This document shows positions 5,271 through 6,038 of a DNA stretch of 6,038 nucleotides, in pieces. Below the pieces are notes generated by a model that saw only the letters and a program-made list of their open reading frames with translations, did no database searches and had not been told where the DNA came from. Source of the DNA: Mariprofundaceae bacterium (GTDB lineage Bacteria > Pseudomonadota > Zetaproteobacteria > Mariprofundales > Mariprofundaceae); the NCBI GenBank assembly GCA_013139875.1, contig WSZY01000243.1, forward strand, positions 1-6,038. Reading direction: 5' to 3'. Each line of letters opens with the position of its first letter. The stretch's first letter is position 1. The translations under genes were made by a program, and so were the position numbers.

Positions 5271-6038
5271 ATGCAAACATCAGTAACAGAACATATGACT
5301 CTCCATGTCAGCCGCTGCCTGAATGCCAGGGGCTCAACTGACTATTGTCGGCGATGCCTTGATGGCTGCCCCCGGAATGCCATTGATATAACGGATATTG
5401 GAATCCACTTCGACGCATCACGATGCACTGAGTGTGCACTCTGCGTGCGTGATTGCCCGACAGAGGTGTTCTCACATGATGGGTTCGCTCCCATTGATCT
5501 GATCACTCTGGCAAAAGGGGAAAAACTGCTGGAGTTCTGTTGTCAGGCCAGTGATCCGGAGCAGATAAAACCGGGTTGCTTGCCTCTCCCCTGCCACGGC
5601 CTGCTTGATGATCGTCTGCTGGTCGGACTGCACAGCGCGGGCGTGGAACAGCTGAAGCTGCATGGGCTGGACAAGTGCGCTAACTGCCCGTCCAGAGAAG
5701 GTGCCCGGCGTCTGGCTCAGACACTGGAAAGGGCACCGGCGACCCTAAAGGCCCGCTTCCCCTCCCTGCATGGAGTTTCTGAGAGCGGTGATATTTTTGC
5801 CGTCACTTCAGATGCAGCCAAAATTGGCCGGAAGGCACCCATGGGTCGCAGGCACTTTCTTGAGGGTACGGTAAACAGTGTTGCCTACGCTGCCTTAAGC
5901 GCTCTGCCGGTAAAACTGCTTAAGGATCAGAGCAGCGAGAATGCCCCTGTTACATCCGATCGGAACGAGTGCATGGTCAAACATCTGCCGCACTCCCATC
6001 GCCTTGCACGCCTGAACCTCCAGTCCGGTGATATCTCC
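5271..6038 (+). CDS. 4Fe-4S dicluster iron-sulfur protein (3'-truncated by window end)
   Basis: The reading frame is open from the ATG at 5271 to the window edge: 256 residues and no stop. It is probably a cytosolic electron-transfer protein. Two ferredoxin-type motifs are clear: C16-x9-C26-x2-C29-x3-C33-P, and C52-x2-C55-x2-C58-x3-C62-P. A cysteine-rich stretch follows: FCC (C90, C91), GCLPLPCHG (C103, C108) and KCANCP (C136, C139). Its order (paired cysteines, then C-x-G with a helix, then C-x2-C) recalls the MvhD-like iron-sulfur subunits of hydrogenase/heterodisulfide reductase complexes, but that likeness is weak. Residues 193-198 read RRHFLE, like an internal twin-arginine motif, followed by a mildly hydrophobic stretch. 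I vaguely recall similar multi-cluster proteins near formate dehydrogenase or other molybdoenzyme genes, which would lie to the right. The ribosome-binding sequence is weak (GGA five bits upstream region, 5265-5267). An alternative start is the ATG at 5295. Confidence 0.8.
   Translation, partial: MQTSVTEHMTLHVSRCLNARGSTDYCRRCLDGCPRNAIDITDIGIHFDASRCTECALCVRDCPTEVFSHDGFAPIDLITLAKGEKLLEFCCQASDPEQIKPGCLPLPCHGLLDDRLLVGLHSAGVEQLKLHGLDKCANCPSREGARRLAQTLERAPATLKARFPSLHGVSESGDIFAVTSDAAKIGRKAPMGRRHFLEGTVNSVAYAALSALPVKLLKDQSSENAPVTSDRNECMVKHLPHSHRLARLNLQSGDIS

Overview
The window looks like a chromosomal segment of a gammaproteobacterium with moderate GC. The best evidence is a 6S RNA gene on the minus strand at about 4044-4217. 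Its bubble and product-RNA template match what I remember of the Escherichia coli and Pseudomonas 6S RNAs. A YeeN-type YebC-family gene, a DUF6164 gene and a QueC C-terminus all fit that group. I cannot name a genus. I see no insertion sequence, phage gene, CRISPR array or tRNA.

Layout, left to right. The last 32 codons of queC (7-cyano-7-deazaguanine synthase) end at 101. A secreted di-heme cytochrome c of the cytochrome c peroxidase/MauG superfamily follows at 191-1207. Convergent to it is a small membrane-anchored DUF6164 protein (minus, 1275-1640). A GT-B glycosyltransferase (1799-3043) and a DnaQ-like DEDDh 3'-5' exonuclease (3040-3960) form a two-gene unit joined by an ATGA overlap. The 324-base gap between the exonuclease and the yebC-like gene is filled by the 6S RNA with its own promoter and a strong intrinsic terminator, all on the minus strand. 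A YeeN-like YebC-family gene (minus, 4284-5006) lies just upstream of 6S on the same strand. The window ends inside a plus-strand gene starting at 5271, which encodes an iron-sulfur protein with two 4Fe-4S motifs and further paired cysteines.

These genes do not form one pathway. They are a mix of translation-linked housekeeping (queC, yebC-like), global transcription control (6S), redox proteins at both ends (di-heme cytochrome and Fe-S protein) and a coupled glycosyltransferase/exonuclease pair. I found no obvious new multi-gene system. The points most worth a second look are the 6S locus and its unusual promoter architecture, the altered heme-pocket residues of the di-heme protein, the glycosyltransferase-exonuclease coupling and the truncated Fe-S protein.
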